A stretch of 64,000 nt of DNA from Anarhynchus alexandrinus. Taxonomy: Eukaryota > Chordata > Aves > Charadriiformes > Charadriidae. Positions 34,679 to 44,750 of this stretch are shown piece after piece. Both the position numbers and the translations under genes were made by a program. The stretch is from NCBI GenBank assembly GCA_008711295.1, contig VUYV01000021.1, forward strand, positions 616,503 to 680,502, given 5' to 3'. Numbering within the stretch: position 1 is the stretch's first letter; each line of letters begins with the position of its first letter. The notes under the pieces are model-generated. The model was not told the origin of the DNA. It made no database searches and was given only the letters and a program-made list of their open reading frames with translations.

Positions 34679-37600
34679 AATACAGCTTTGTGAAGTAGAA
34701 ACTGAAGATACGAAGAGTCTAGCAAGTTAAGCACTGTAATAGCATGTTTTTCATGCAAACTGGTTCAGAAGTCCTGAATGAAAAATATTGTCTAACTGGG
34801 AAAAAAGGATCAATTAAAAGGAATAATTTCGCACACATCTTAACCCTTGTTCAAATATAAAGGAAAACCATTTAAGTCAGAACAGAATGTACTTCTGTAG
34901 TGAAGATGCCGGTAGAATGAATGAAAATTCAGTCACGCAAGTTCTGTTTACCTAAATTTTTAAAACACCATTCCTAAATGCTCAGCCTTTTACAAAAGGC
35001 CCTGTTGAGTGAGGTTACTGGTGCTCTGTGGGTCACACGTTCTTATTTGTCTATCTGTCTGGTCTATGTCTTAACGTGATATATGAATTCAGGAAATGGG
35101 AATGGAGACTTCTGCAAATTCTCCGGCTCTTTCAGCCATGCTCAGTGTCTGAGTTACTGAGTGGTGAAGCCAGTCTTTGATGTTTTAAACTTCGTTAGAG
35201 ATTTGTATGTGTTTGGTCAATTTTTAAAACATAGAGCATCTATCTTAATCAGGGCTCTAAGCCTTCTCCCAATAAAAATACAGAATAAACCTGAAGTTAT
35301 TCCATAGGCACATTACACAATATTAAAAACTCACTCTAAATTCCAGGTGAGTAATGCCACCTTGACTCATAATGACCAAAAAATAATTTCATCTTGGAGA
35401 CTGTAAGGAAAGTAAGATCCCAAGCTGCCTGGGTATAAATAGCAGGGAAGAATTAGAAGCATCTATCTTGGCTAATATGGGTGTAGACTCCTAACAGTAA
35501 CATTTGCAAAGACAATGAAATACTGTTCATTTGCAGCAAGGGATTTAATCAGTATTTCTTATCATGATTGAAGAGGTGGTTTGTCTAGTCTAGTGAACTT
35601 GTTTTACCTTTTAGAAAACTTACAAAGTAAATAATGAGGGGATTGCAGACAAACATAATTAATTTAATCCCACAGAGATGCTTTTTGGGTTACTGTGTGG
35701 GCAAGAACAGGACTGAAACTGGTCTTTGGGAAGCTGCTGGAATAAAATAACTATTTCATCATGAGAGCGACATGACAAATTTGTGGTAATATCATGTGAA
35801 AACTCAGACTCAACTACATCTTGGTTGTGTGCTTCCTCTGTTAGTTTTGGCCTTGAATAGTATATATAGATTTCCATAACCTTCATCAGTCTCACAGTCT
35901 AAAACATTTCAGGCACGATGCCCCTGTAACATGCTTGTAGAAACAGTACACTCAATTTGGATGGATTAGTTAGGGCAAAGAGTTTTGAAGAATGTTTGTT
36001 CTTGAGGAAAAGTCCTTAATTTCCAACTCTATTCTTACAGGACGTTTAGTAGCTTTTTATCTCAGTTATATTAAACCACAGCTGATTTTCCCTTTGTAAA
36101 GACCTATCACTGAATAAAATCAGTTGATCACTAAAAGCAGTTTTGGTGAGGTTTTATGCACTATAGGCATGAACATCCTCTGTCAGTGGCACACCAATAC
36201 AGTGGTTCACACACTGCTCGGAAGGCTGTGTATTTTTTGACCACAGAAACTGTAAATAAAGGGAAAAATATTCCCTATACCAAAGACAATGTGGAGTGAT
36301 AAAAACGGAGGCATATAAATACAAAATATTAATAAGAACTTGGATATCCATCTCAAATATTTTTGCTATTTCATGGCTTAAAAAGCAAGGAGGAAGTATT
36401 AGAGCACCTTCGAGAAAAAGCAGCATAAACCAACAACATTTTTACTGGTTGTTCAATGCACTCAGATGGAGTTTTGCAGAGAGCTGCAGATGATGTGTTT
36501 TGCAGAGAGTTGTTTGTGACCCCTTGGTTGTTGCATGTTGGTGCCTGAGATTCCTCCCAGTTTGAACATGGTCAGGCTTGTAGCATCTTGTGTATATAAT
36601 GGGGAAGAAGCTGGCTGCTGGGGAATTCAATTTATCTCCATTAACCTTGTTATGATGCCTGCCATAAAGATGTTTTCTCACCAGAATAGAGTTGGAGAAG
36701 AAAAACGAATAAGCAAAATGCCTGGGTGTCTCTCACCTGTGCGACCAAACTGGACTTCCAGGAAAATGGTGTGGGTACCTGTGGAGATCTGAGAATGCAG
36801 CACCTTCTTCATGGCATCAGCGATTCCTCAAGAGTACAGAATTATCATCAGTTCTCAGAGGCCAACATTTGTCAGACGGGAACAAGCAGGACTGAACAGT
36901 GACAAAGTAGTCGTTTATTTGATAATGAACTTTAAAAAGCTGTGGTTTTTTGCATAACAACTCTAAGAATAGTCACCTACCACTATTGGTGCCCTCACTG
37001 AAGGCCACTAGGAAGTGGCACTAATTACTGGCCAAAGCAGATCAGGCTGCTTTTAAGAATATTCCTTTCAGTGGTTCCACATATGAAGAAACTGAATAAT
37101 TCACGATGTCTCTGTGTGAAGATATTGTTACACTGAAATGACACCTGATTGTTTAAATACGGAGTGACAACATTTTGTTTACTACAGTGAATCAAAAACC
37201 CTTATCTTTGGTCAATGGTAAATTGATCAATCTTACACAAAGGGGAAGAATTTCACATTTTAAACTAAGTTATAGTGAACATATGGCAAATCTACGAGTT
37301 CACTACAATGCCAAGGAATAATACAGAATGTTTCACCATTTTCTCATCAGGTTTTCTCTGTTTTGTGCCTTTTAAAAATCTAGACTGACACACTGAAAGC
37401 TGTATGGCAGCTGAATCCAATAAGCGATTCAATATTTTTTTACTACAATACTGTGAGTCTGGGAAAAAAACCCTGAGATCTAATTGAAATTGTCACTCGT
37501 TTTATTGAAGAGCAAAACTTTCTGGTTTTCTGCTGTCTAATAATGGCTTGCATGACTATGTATTTGCAATAAAGTGTGGGCTGCAGAGAAGAATTCAGAT

Positions 37601-38216
37601 GAGGACCTGAGGAAGTACTGGAGCCAAAACCGATCAAAACTTTTTTTGAAGTACATGTTTGCAATTCACCAGGCAAAATGTCTTATGCATTCAAACTGAT
37701 GAAAACAGTACTTTTTCAGTTTTTTCCTCTTCCAAAACTTTAATTTGGTTACTCACTGAGATGACTTCTGTAGCTTTGCTCTAACATATCCTGTGTGTGT
37801 TTCAAAGTAGCTCTATTTTTGTGCTTGAGGTTTCTGGTATCCTTATACGATACTTTATCTCCAATCAGTTTTAACTGTGAGAATGCTTCCTCTGGAAAGG
37901 ATGTGCAATGTATTACTAGCAATTCTTAATCGTCATTAGGCTATTGTATTTCTAGGGTTATATTTATGTTTTAAAAAAAATTAAGGAACTGAGAGGTTTC
38001 AGTCCTCCTGCACACTGTAGAGTAAGGGAAGGGGACAACTCCTCTCTGCATCACTTTCCTGAAACAAGAGTCCTGACAGTAAATGCCCAAGTTTAGAGGC
38101 ACTGCAACTGATCTAACCATCTTCTCGGGACTCAAAACCCTCTCTCTGCCTTACAGATGACTCAAGAATCCCCAGCCTTGCACACAGCTGAAAATTCCTC
38201 CTGGTTTCAACCCAGA
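34679..38216. other. Unassigned DNA
   Basis: No gene or known repeat is recognised before the endogenous retrovirus. Short frames (60-90 residues) occur on both strands without domain evidence. Confidence 0.5.
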
Positions 38217-38650
38217 TGAACAGCAGTTAGAGTAAATTAGGCCCAGTTGAAAAGCATTAGGGTATGGACTTTAAATTCATAGAACAAGAGAGTAACACCA
38301 GAGGATCACCTTGAGTTTAAGCAACCTGTTAATGACTGTCAGAGTTGTTAAGGGGCTGAGGACGTTTCAATTTGAGCAAGACAATCAAGAATAGGGTATT
38401 CTCTACCCAGTCCTGTAACTGACAGTGCCCAGGAGCACTTGGGGAGAGGACCAGGGATGCCCAGTACTGCACCAGGACTATGCCTGGCACAATGGGAACC
38501 ACTGCCTATCAGCACTCCTATGGAACAGGTGAGTCATGTAATTCATAAAGTTACATGTACCTGTGATTAAGGTGTTTTTGTATCAAGTCCAGTTAATATC
38601 CACACTGCCATTTTGTGTTGTCATTACTGGGATACCAATTACATAAATTG
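38217..38650 (+). repeat. 5' LTR of the endogenous retrovirus (end approximate)
   Basis: Starts TGAACAGCAGTTAG and shares an ordered set of blocks with the 3' LTR at 40384 onward. The shared sequence fades after about 38.60 kb ('ccagttaatatccacactgc'), so the true end lies between about 38.6 and 38.65 kb. Downstream, no 18-base stretch clearly matches a tRNA primer-binding site. Confidence 0.75.
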
Positions 38651-39030
38651 CAGATATCTGTGACATGGGGATAGACGGGTGCTAGGCCCCTGGATGTGAG
38701 GTCGTGGCAAGACCTTGCTCCAGGGATGGGGTTGGCACAGCACAGATTGTAAGCGCTGAATCCATCCTGAGGTCAGGATGACTGGCATAAGCCCACGCTA
38801 TTCATCAAGCCCCAAAGGCTGAGGTGTGAGTCGATGAGAGTATGTGTGTGGACAAATCTTTGTAAAATGTTTAAGTGTGAAACCAAGAGAAATCCCTGGT
38901 CCTTGGAGGGAGAATGAATGGGGGCTCCTGGCACGGTGCTTGGACCTGATGGCATCTTGTCACTTGTCAGGAATTATGTGAAGATGGAGACTCCTGGGGT
39001 ATTGGGAGATCCATACAGAAAGGGCTCAAT

Positions 39031-39279
39031 ATGAGTGAGGGGAATGGGGAGATAAGCATTGCCTTAAAGTGGGGTTGTGCCTGTGTATACTGGGTTTTGT
39101 TGGAAGAAGTATGGAAATTGGAGGAAGAGAAAAATGCTCTGGAAAACAGAGCAAGCCCATTAGAGCACAGTAATGGGCAGGCAAGAGAAGCTCTGAGAGC
39201 TGCCCAGGAGGACAGGGATATAGTACAGCAAAACACAGAGCAACACAGTGGTGGAGTTGGCTTGTCAAAAGGCAGCTGA
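39031..39279 (+). pseudogene. Gag-like or leader coiled-coil remnant in the ERV
   Basis: An 82-codon open stretch with a heptad-like charged helix (EEVWKLEEEKNALENRASPL, then an AREALRAAQEDRD segment) sits where gag or a gag-proximal accessory region is expected, after the 5' LTR. Coiled-coil segments of this composition occur in several avian ERV internal regions. No matrix, capsid or zinc-knuckle motif is visible, so gag assignment is by position and character only. A further protein-like patch (about 39590-39730, with ANHWDFEATDIGLEKL) is in a different frame and also unassigned. Confidence 0.45.
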
Positions 39280-39799
39280 TCAAAAGGGTTAAGATCTTAG
39301 TCTCTAAGATCATGGCAGTAAGCTCCCCATTGGGATCTGGAGCATGGAAACAAGGGACACCTTGTCTTCCTCCAGAAGCCTTTTTTGGAATGGCAGGGTT
39401 CTGGTGGGTGCATGTTCCCAGGTGTAGCTAGCTGATGGAACCACTGTGACTCACGCACAAAATGAAGGTCACTGGGGCAAGCAAATAACAGTAAGCCTTC
39501 CAACAAGTGAAACAAGTTGCAGCACAGCAGTGACACTGTGCCCTATCTGAGCCGATGGTAGAATACAAAATATCCTGCATATCACCTCGCATGTGGTGAA
39601 AGGGCCCTGATGAAGTCTGAGGCCAATCACTGGGACTTTGAAGCCACAGATATTGGGCTCGAGAAGCTAGCCACATGGCTTGAGAGAAAGAGATCTGCAA
39701 CACCTGTACTGGAGTCCAAGAACCATCTGAAATACTAGTAACAGGATAACCACTTAAGTAAGTGCCTCAGTTGCCAGTACAGTATCAACTCCTGGATGG

Positions 39800-40269
39800 T
39801 AGCCAGTACTGTGTGGGGATGGATGAAACAATGGAAAAAACGCAGATGGAAATATTTGGGTAACCCATCTGGGCCACCAAGGTCAAAAAAGACATCATGA
39901 CATACCAAATCTGTTTAGTTGTGCTTAGAGGACTGCTATGTGCTACATGTAGTGCCAGCATATGCCATCCACCCACAAACACTTCTGCTACCATGACTCT
40001 CACAACAGACTGCTGGAAAATGAGTGGTGGGGAGATTTGCAGTAGGGCAGGAGTGCAACAATATATGTACAACAACTTATGGGCAAGGCACTAGATGGCA
40101 GGCAGCGTCTTCCACAAAAGACCAAATCTTGACTCTAGTACACAGCAGCACCGCTAATAATAAGCATGTTACAGGTAACTGGACAATTGGATATGTGAAT
40201 AACGCCACATATGTAATGAGTAATTTTACTTGGACAAATTTTCATATTAGTGGCATTAACAATTAGTTC
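39800..40269 (+). pseudogene. Env-like remnant (leader and part of surface subunit)
   Basis: The region begins with a basic leader-like segment (VWGWMKQWKKRRWKY, near 39.80 kb). A hydrophobic signal-peptide-like stretch follows in an adjacent frame (MTYQICLVVLRGLLCATCSA, from 39897), and then an 80-codon open stretch (40024-40266) carries closely spaced N-glycosylation sequons (NWT, NAT, NFT) and Trp/Tyr/Thr-rich sequence. That order and the position upstream of the polypurine tract and 3' LTR fit a retroviral envelope. Frameshifts separate the parts, and the fusion peptide and transmembrane subunit are missing, so it is a broken remnant. The family was not identified. Confidence 0.6.
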
Positions 40270-40372
40270 ATATATTAAGATCTAGAGAATGTCTCAATAT
40301 GTATATGTAAACTCACAAATGGCAATGCATGGAACTAATCTGTATGGACATTTATAGGATTGTCTATATAAT

Positions 40373-40382
40373 AAGGGGTAGG
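40373..40382 (+). promoter_or_regulatory. Polypurine tract of the ERV
   Basis: AAGGGGTAGG lies one base before the TGTGTAGCAG start of the 3' LTR, the place where a retroviral plus-strand primer tract is expected. It is short, with one T interrupting. Confidence 0.65.
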
Positions 40383-40383
40383 C

Positions 40384-40580
40384 TGTGTAGCAGTTAACAT
40401 AAGTTAGGTCTAGTTGACAATACTATTAACATATGGACTTTAGTTAATGCCATAGGATAAGGGAATAGCTGTTTTAAGAACAGAGGAGTAACGCTAGTGT
40501 GAACAACCTAATGCTTGTTGTGTAATCTTTGAGACAAGCAGATTGTGAGCACCAAGCAATGACAGTCATTGGGTACTGCG
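40384..40580 (+). repeat. 3' LTR, part 1 (before the CR1 insertion)
   Basis: Starts TGTGTAGCAGTTAAC and aligns block by block with 38217 onward of the 5' LTR, until 'gacagtcattgggtactgcg', where CR1 sequence interrupts. Confidence 0.78.
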
Positions 40581-41131
40581 TGTGCCCCTGTACTCAGCAC
40601 TGGTGAGGCCACACCTCGAGTATTGTGTCCAGATTTGGGCACCTCAATACAAGAGAGATATCGAGGTGCTTGAGTGAGTGCAGAGGAGGGCAACGAAGCT
40701 GGTGAAGGGCCTAGAAAACAAATCATATGAAGAGCGGTTGAATGAGCTGGGACTGTTTAGTTTGAGGAAGAGGAGGCTGAGGGGAGACCTCATCACTCTC
40801 TACAAGTATTTGAAAGGACGCTGTAGAGAGGTTGGTGGTGGTCTCTTCTCACAGGTAATTAATGGCAGAACAAGAGGGAATGGCTTCAAGCTCCAAAAGG
40901 GTAGATTTAGACTGAACATTAGGAAAGAATTTTTCACAGAAAGACTGGTCGGGCATTGGAATAGGCTGCCCAGGGAGGTGGTTGAGTCACCATCCCTGGA
41001 TGTGTTTAAGAGCCGTTTAGATGTGGTGTTGGGGGATATGGTGTAGGGGAGAACTTTCTAGAGTAGGGTAGATGGTTGGACTCGATGATCCCAAGGGTCT
41101 CTTCCAACCTAGACAATTCTATGATTCTATG
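40581..41131 (+). mobile_element. CR1 LINE 3' end inserted in the ERV 3' LTR
   Basis: Starts at the 'gcccctgtactcagcactgg' point of CR1 ORF2, follows the standard 3' coding region in an open 122-codon frame (40678-41046), continues through 'tggttggactcgatgatccc' and 'cttccaacctagac', and ends ATTCTATGA (41123-41131). The LTR resumes at once with 'atttcaatgagacaacca', matching the 5' LTR 'gtttcaatttgagcaagaca'. The insertion therefore postdates the retrovirus. The 5' truncation is typical. Confidence 0.95.
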
Positions 41132-41289
41132 AATTTCAATGAGACAACCAAGAATCTGATTTTCTCTACCAAATCCGATAACTGATGCAGCCCAGGTTAT
41201 CATCAGGAGAGGACCCAAAGACCCGCAAGCCCTGAATAAGGTCTATGCATGGCATGGCTAGAATTTAGCCCAAGTCAACCAGCTTCTCT
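41132..41289 (+). repeat. 3' LTR, part 2 (between the two CR1 copies)
   Basis: Contains 'caagaatctgattttctcta', 'gataactgatgcagcccagg' and 'aggagaggaccc', aligning to the 5' LTR at about 38385-38500. Confidence 0.75.
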
Positions 41290-41740
41290 CACAGAATCAC
41301 AGAATGGTCAGTGTTGGAAGGGACCTCTGGAAATCATCTAGTCGAACCCCCCTGCCAGAGCAGGGTCACATACAGCAGGTTGCACAGGATGGCATCCAGG
41401 CGGGTTTTGAATGTCTCCAGAGTGGGAGACTCCACCACCTCTCTGGGCAGCCTGTTCCAGTGCTCTGTCACCCTTAAAGGAAAGAAGTTCCTCCTCATGT
41501 TAAGATGGAACTTCCTATGTTCAAGTTTGTGCCCGTTCCCTCTTGTCCTATCACTGGGCACCACTGAAAAAAAGACTATTCCCATCCACCTGGTATCCTC
41601 CTTTAAGTATTTAAAAGCATTAATAAGACCCCCCCCCTCAGTCTTCTTTTCCCTAGACTAAAAAGACCCAAGTCCCTCAGCCTTTCCTCATAAGGGAGAT
41701 GTTCCAATCCTCTAATCATCTTTGTAGCCCTCTCCTGGAC
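41290..41740 (-). mobile_element. CR1 LINE 3' end, opposite orientation, in the same LTR
   Basis: On the minus strand the copy ends in ATTCTGTGA (plus-strand TCACAGAAT at about 41289-41298) preceded by the CR1 3' UTR ('gactagatgatttccag'-type sequence). Open CR1 ORF2 3' frames lie at 41585-41334 and, in another frame, at about 41848-41603. The copy is truncated at about 41740, within the 'ccaggagagggctacaaaga' segment. Its 3' end faces the 3' end of the plus-strand CR1 at 41131, only about 158 bp away. The poly-C run at 41631-41637 has shifted the frame. Confidence 0.95.
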
Positions 41741-41860
41741 AATGTGATCCCACTTGCAGAGCAGACAAATCCAATAATTTGTAAAATTGCATTTATCTGT
41801 GATTAAAGTGTTTTGGTACCCAATTCCAGTTAGACACTGCATTATCATTTGGTTTTAAAC
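41741..41860 (+). repeat. 3' LTR, part 3 (end approximate)
   Basis: Contains 'aatttgtaaaattgcattta' and 'ctgtgattaaagtgttttgg', aligning to the 5' LTR at about 38540-38600. ATTAAA at 41802-41807 is a possible polyadenylation signal. The end is uncertain because the 5' LTR similarity fades just after 'ccagttagacactgc'. Confidence 0.65.
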
Positions 41861-44731
41861 CACAGCAAGAGGTTGCCTCATTTCCCAGACCATCGTTGCA
41901 CCTGCTTACCAATCCATCCAACATTCAACTTCTTACCTCAGACCTGACAGGGTTACATTTGCATCTCTTTGAAGACAACTATGTATACATGTATATATTA
42001 TGGCTTTGGTAGCAGTTGTCATTGTATATTAGGAGAGCTAATAAAACTGGCTAGCAGGCAAAACACAGGCTCTTCAAGTTGCTGCCTGTGAGAGCTTTCT
42101 CATCCCATCTTTCTTTCTTTCTTTTTTTGGACTTGTCCTGAGAAGAGATCCTTCACTCAGTGCCAAATCCTGTCCCTTCTAAGTCCTCAGTTATCTTTGA
42201 GGGCTTAATCTCTCCAGCTCCAAAGTTCACTCCTTGACTCCTTCCAAGCCCTCCGCAAATCTCCATGTCTTTCTGATTTGACCTGCTCAACCACCCGAGA
42301 GCTTCTAGTTCTCCACATTTCTACAGTCCTTCAGTCCCCACCCTCATTCCTCGCACTGTGGCTCTGCTTTGGCACGGTCCCTATCTGGCTATTCTTGTTC
42401 ATCCTACCCCAAAATCCCTGCTGCCAGGCCCCTCTGTTCTCCCAGGCTGACTACAACCCTTTCTCTTGGCTGCTACATCCTACTGAAACTCCATCCTTTT
42501 GACTCTTCCTGTAGGTTCTATCAATGGATCCAGATCTGACTGCTATTTAAGACACTAAATACAGGCACCATTTAATCCGAATCTATCCACATCTACTCTA
42601 TTGGCTGGAAAAGATGACTTTGCTGAAGAAGAAGGGAAAAAAAAGGATATTAAAAAAGGATAAGCGAGTCAAACAATACACAGTAGCTCTATATTTTCAC
42701 AGTAGCTATCGAAGCATTGTTTTGTCTTCTGGCTTTAGAAGGAACACAGTGCTTATGAAATTATTGCAGTATGCCTGCTTTGGCGGAAAAGGGGACAAGA
42801 ACAAGCTTATGTCTACAGAAAGGCTGTGGCTTGCACAAATCAAGGCTGTATTTTAATAGATAGCACTGAGGAATGGTGCAAGTTCCTTTTTGTGCACCGT
42901 CAATGCTTCAAGCTTAAGGTTCCAGTTTGGATGTGCTCAAACTGGGGTAAGAAATATCATTAACAGAGTTTCTTTGGGCTCCTTTCCCTCAAAGAATAAA
43001 GGAAACAAAGGCACAAAATGAAAAGCTCATCTTTGAAAGAGCTGTATTGCTTTCAGAAGAACCAGAAACTTTTGACCTGTTTGTTAATCTGACCTATCAG
43101 TGATAGGTGCTCTGGAACAGGGAGAATTGATCTTTTAACTCAAAGTCTTTCTAAAAAGGGGACTTGAAAATGGAGAATGGTAATTAACTCCCCATAGAAC
43201 TGTTTTTATTAACTAAAACTAATAATTTCAATTGGGGATTTGGCAGGAAATGCCTGCTTTAAGAATGAATATCACTTACTCAGTGACACTCAGAAGTACA
43301 AGTAGATTTGTCAAAGCAGTATTTTATTCCAGGACAATTGAGTCATCCACCACATAGCCAATATATTTTCTAAGAATTACGCAAGTGGCCTTGGAAAAAA
43401 ATGGAATATCTAGGTCTTATGCATCTCAATGAAGGAAGCAGATTGTCATAACAACTTTGAAAATGCCATTCTTTCAGTCACAATTAATTTCAGCCCAGCC
43501 CAGGCACTTCACAGAACTGAAAACCAGAAATTCAACAGTAAAACTGAAGGTGATTGCTAAAGGGTTCAGGTTAGAGAGACTTTCTGCCTCTAAGCTTGTG
43601 AATGCATGCTGCACCAGCCCTCACTCTGGGCATGAAAGAACAAAAGCCAGAAAAGACAGGAAAATGAAGCCCTCGAAAAAATCTTATTCATTGTACGTTG
43701 TGAATTTGAATAGTGTGTCTGCAAAGGTAAACTGGCAGTGTTACAAGGAGGGTCTCAACTAATTAACAACAATTAATGGATTTAAAGCACATACATTGCT
43801 GAACTGAAGCTCAAATGGTGGTAATACAATAATCCTGTGTATGAGTTGCTTGCTGCTTTTTGAGTGAACAGTTTCTTCAGTGTCATTCAGAGACTTCAGA
43901 GAGCGTGTGGCTCTCGCTAAGCAGCTAGGGCAGAGAGACCAGTCTGTGCCCTAAAGACTTTACAGACTAACACTTTGTCCAGTTTTAAAAATGGACAAAC
44001 ATGGACAAGACCTTTTCTGGTAAAGTGCACATCAGTATTGGTTTTACACTTGCATAGAAAGTTTACTATATCTGTGTTATTTACAAGACAGACAATCTGC
44101 ACAATTACAAACATATAAGTATTACTAAAATCCCTAAGGATTTTATTATTTTTATTTTTGCTTCTCCTTTTCCCTCTTTGTCGTCTACTGTTTCATTGTC
44201 TTTCCCTTATTCATACCATCTCAGCCTAGAGTCCAGTAATGCGCCTTAAGGGGAAATAGGAGGTTCTGCCAAGAATTTCTCTATGTAAAATCCCCTCTCC
44301 ATATTGGCAAGACTCTCAGCAAATCAGTTTTTCTCAGTTGGAGTGTTATCTGCTTTGGCTGAGAAGTGAGTTTTGAAAAAAACAAGGTGTGAAAAAATGC
44401 CACTGTTTGTTTCATCCGGGCTGGTATCATCTGTCATACGTATTGCTACTATTTATTTGGCTGGAGTGAGCAGCGCTTGCAGTTTGTTTCTACCTGATCT
44501 CTTTGACTTTTCACTTTGCTTCCTCAGGAGTCCTTTGGCCTCCCCTCTTCATCGCGCTTCTTCCTGTGTGAATGGCATCTGTGGATACCACGGTCTACCC
44601 TGTTTTCTGTTTTGGTTCTTACAGGCTCAAAAAGGCAAGATAAAACAAGGGAAAGGAGAAACACTCTCTGTTTCTGACTTGCAGAAAGGCACGTCTGGAA
44701 AGTTTTCTGTTTTCAAGAATATTACTAGATC
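41861..44731. other. Unassigned DNA, pyrimidine-rich in part
   Basis: The stretch from about 42.09 to 42.50 kb is CT-rich and carries one open frame of no recognised family. The remainder is AT-rich and unassigned. An 8-bp-arm perfect inverted repeat lies at 43092-43108. The 150-codon frame at 44373-44825 is the longest outside repeats but lacks any recognisable domain. Confidence 0.5.
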
Positions 44732-44750
44732 GAAAGAATATTATTCTTTC
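44732..44750. repeat. Perfect inverted repeat GAAAGAATA-T-TATTCTTTC
   Basis: Nine-base arms around a single T, nested within outer ATTACT (44721-44726) and AGTAAT (44753-44758) arms, giving an imperfect palindrome of about 38 bp. Confidence 0.85.

Larger units (their letters stand above)
38217..41860 (+). mobile_element. Old, internally deleted endogenous retrovirus with both LTRs
   Basis: Two related but well-diverged sequences (38217-about 38650 and 40384-about 41860) flank about 1.7 kb of internal sequence in the same orientation. They share an ordered series of blocks: TG..(C/T)AGCAGTTA start, TTAGG(C/T)C(C/T)AGTTGA, TATGGACTTTA, AGAACA.GAG(G)AGTAAC, TTTCAAT..GA.ACAA.CAAGAAT, and CTGTGATTAA(G/A)GTGTTTT. 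A polypurine tract precedes the second copy. The internal region holds coiled-coil gag-like and glycosylated env-like remnants and no visible pol, so most of the provirus is missing. The 3' LTR has been split by two CR1 insertions. Exact LTR ends on the 3' side and a target duplication could not be fixed. Confidence 0.82.

Noticed and set aside
38650..38730. tRNA primer-binding site after the 5' LTR
   Set aside because: A TGGGG-starting stretch exists but does not match a tRNA 3' end beyond the first bases, and the LTR boundary itself is uncertain.
41334..41848. Minus-strand open frames of 81-83 codons as separate genes
   Set aside because: They are the 3' coding region of the minus-strand CR1 insertion.
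41890..41900. CCCAGA as a 6-bp target duplication of the ERV (also just before 38217)
   Set aside because: The sequence before the right copy does not end in CA and does not align with the 5' LTR end, so the match is probably coincidental.
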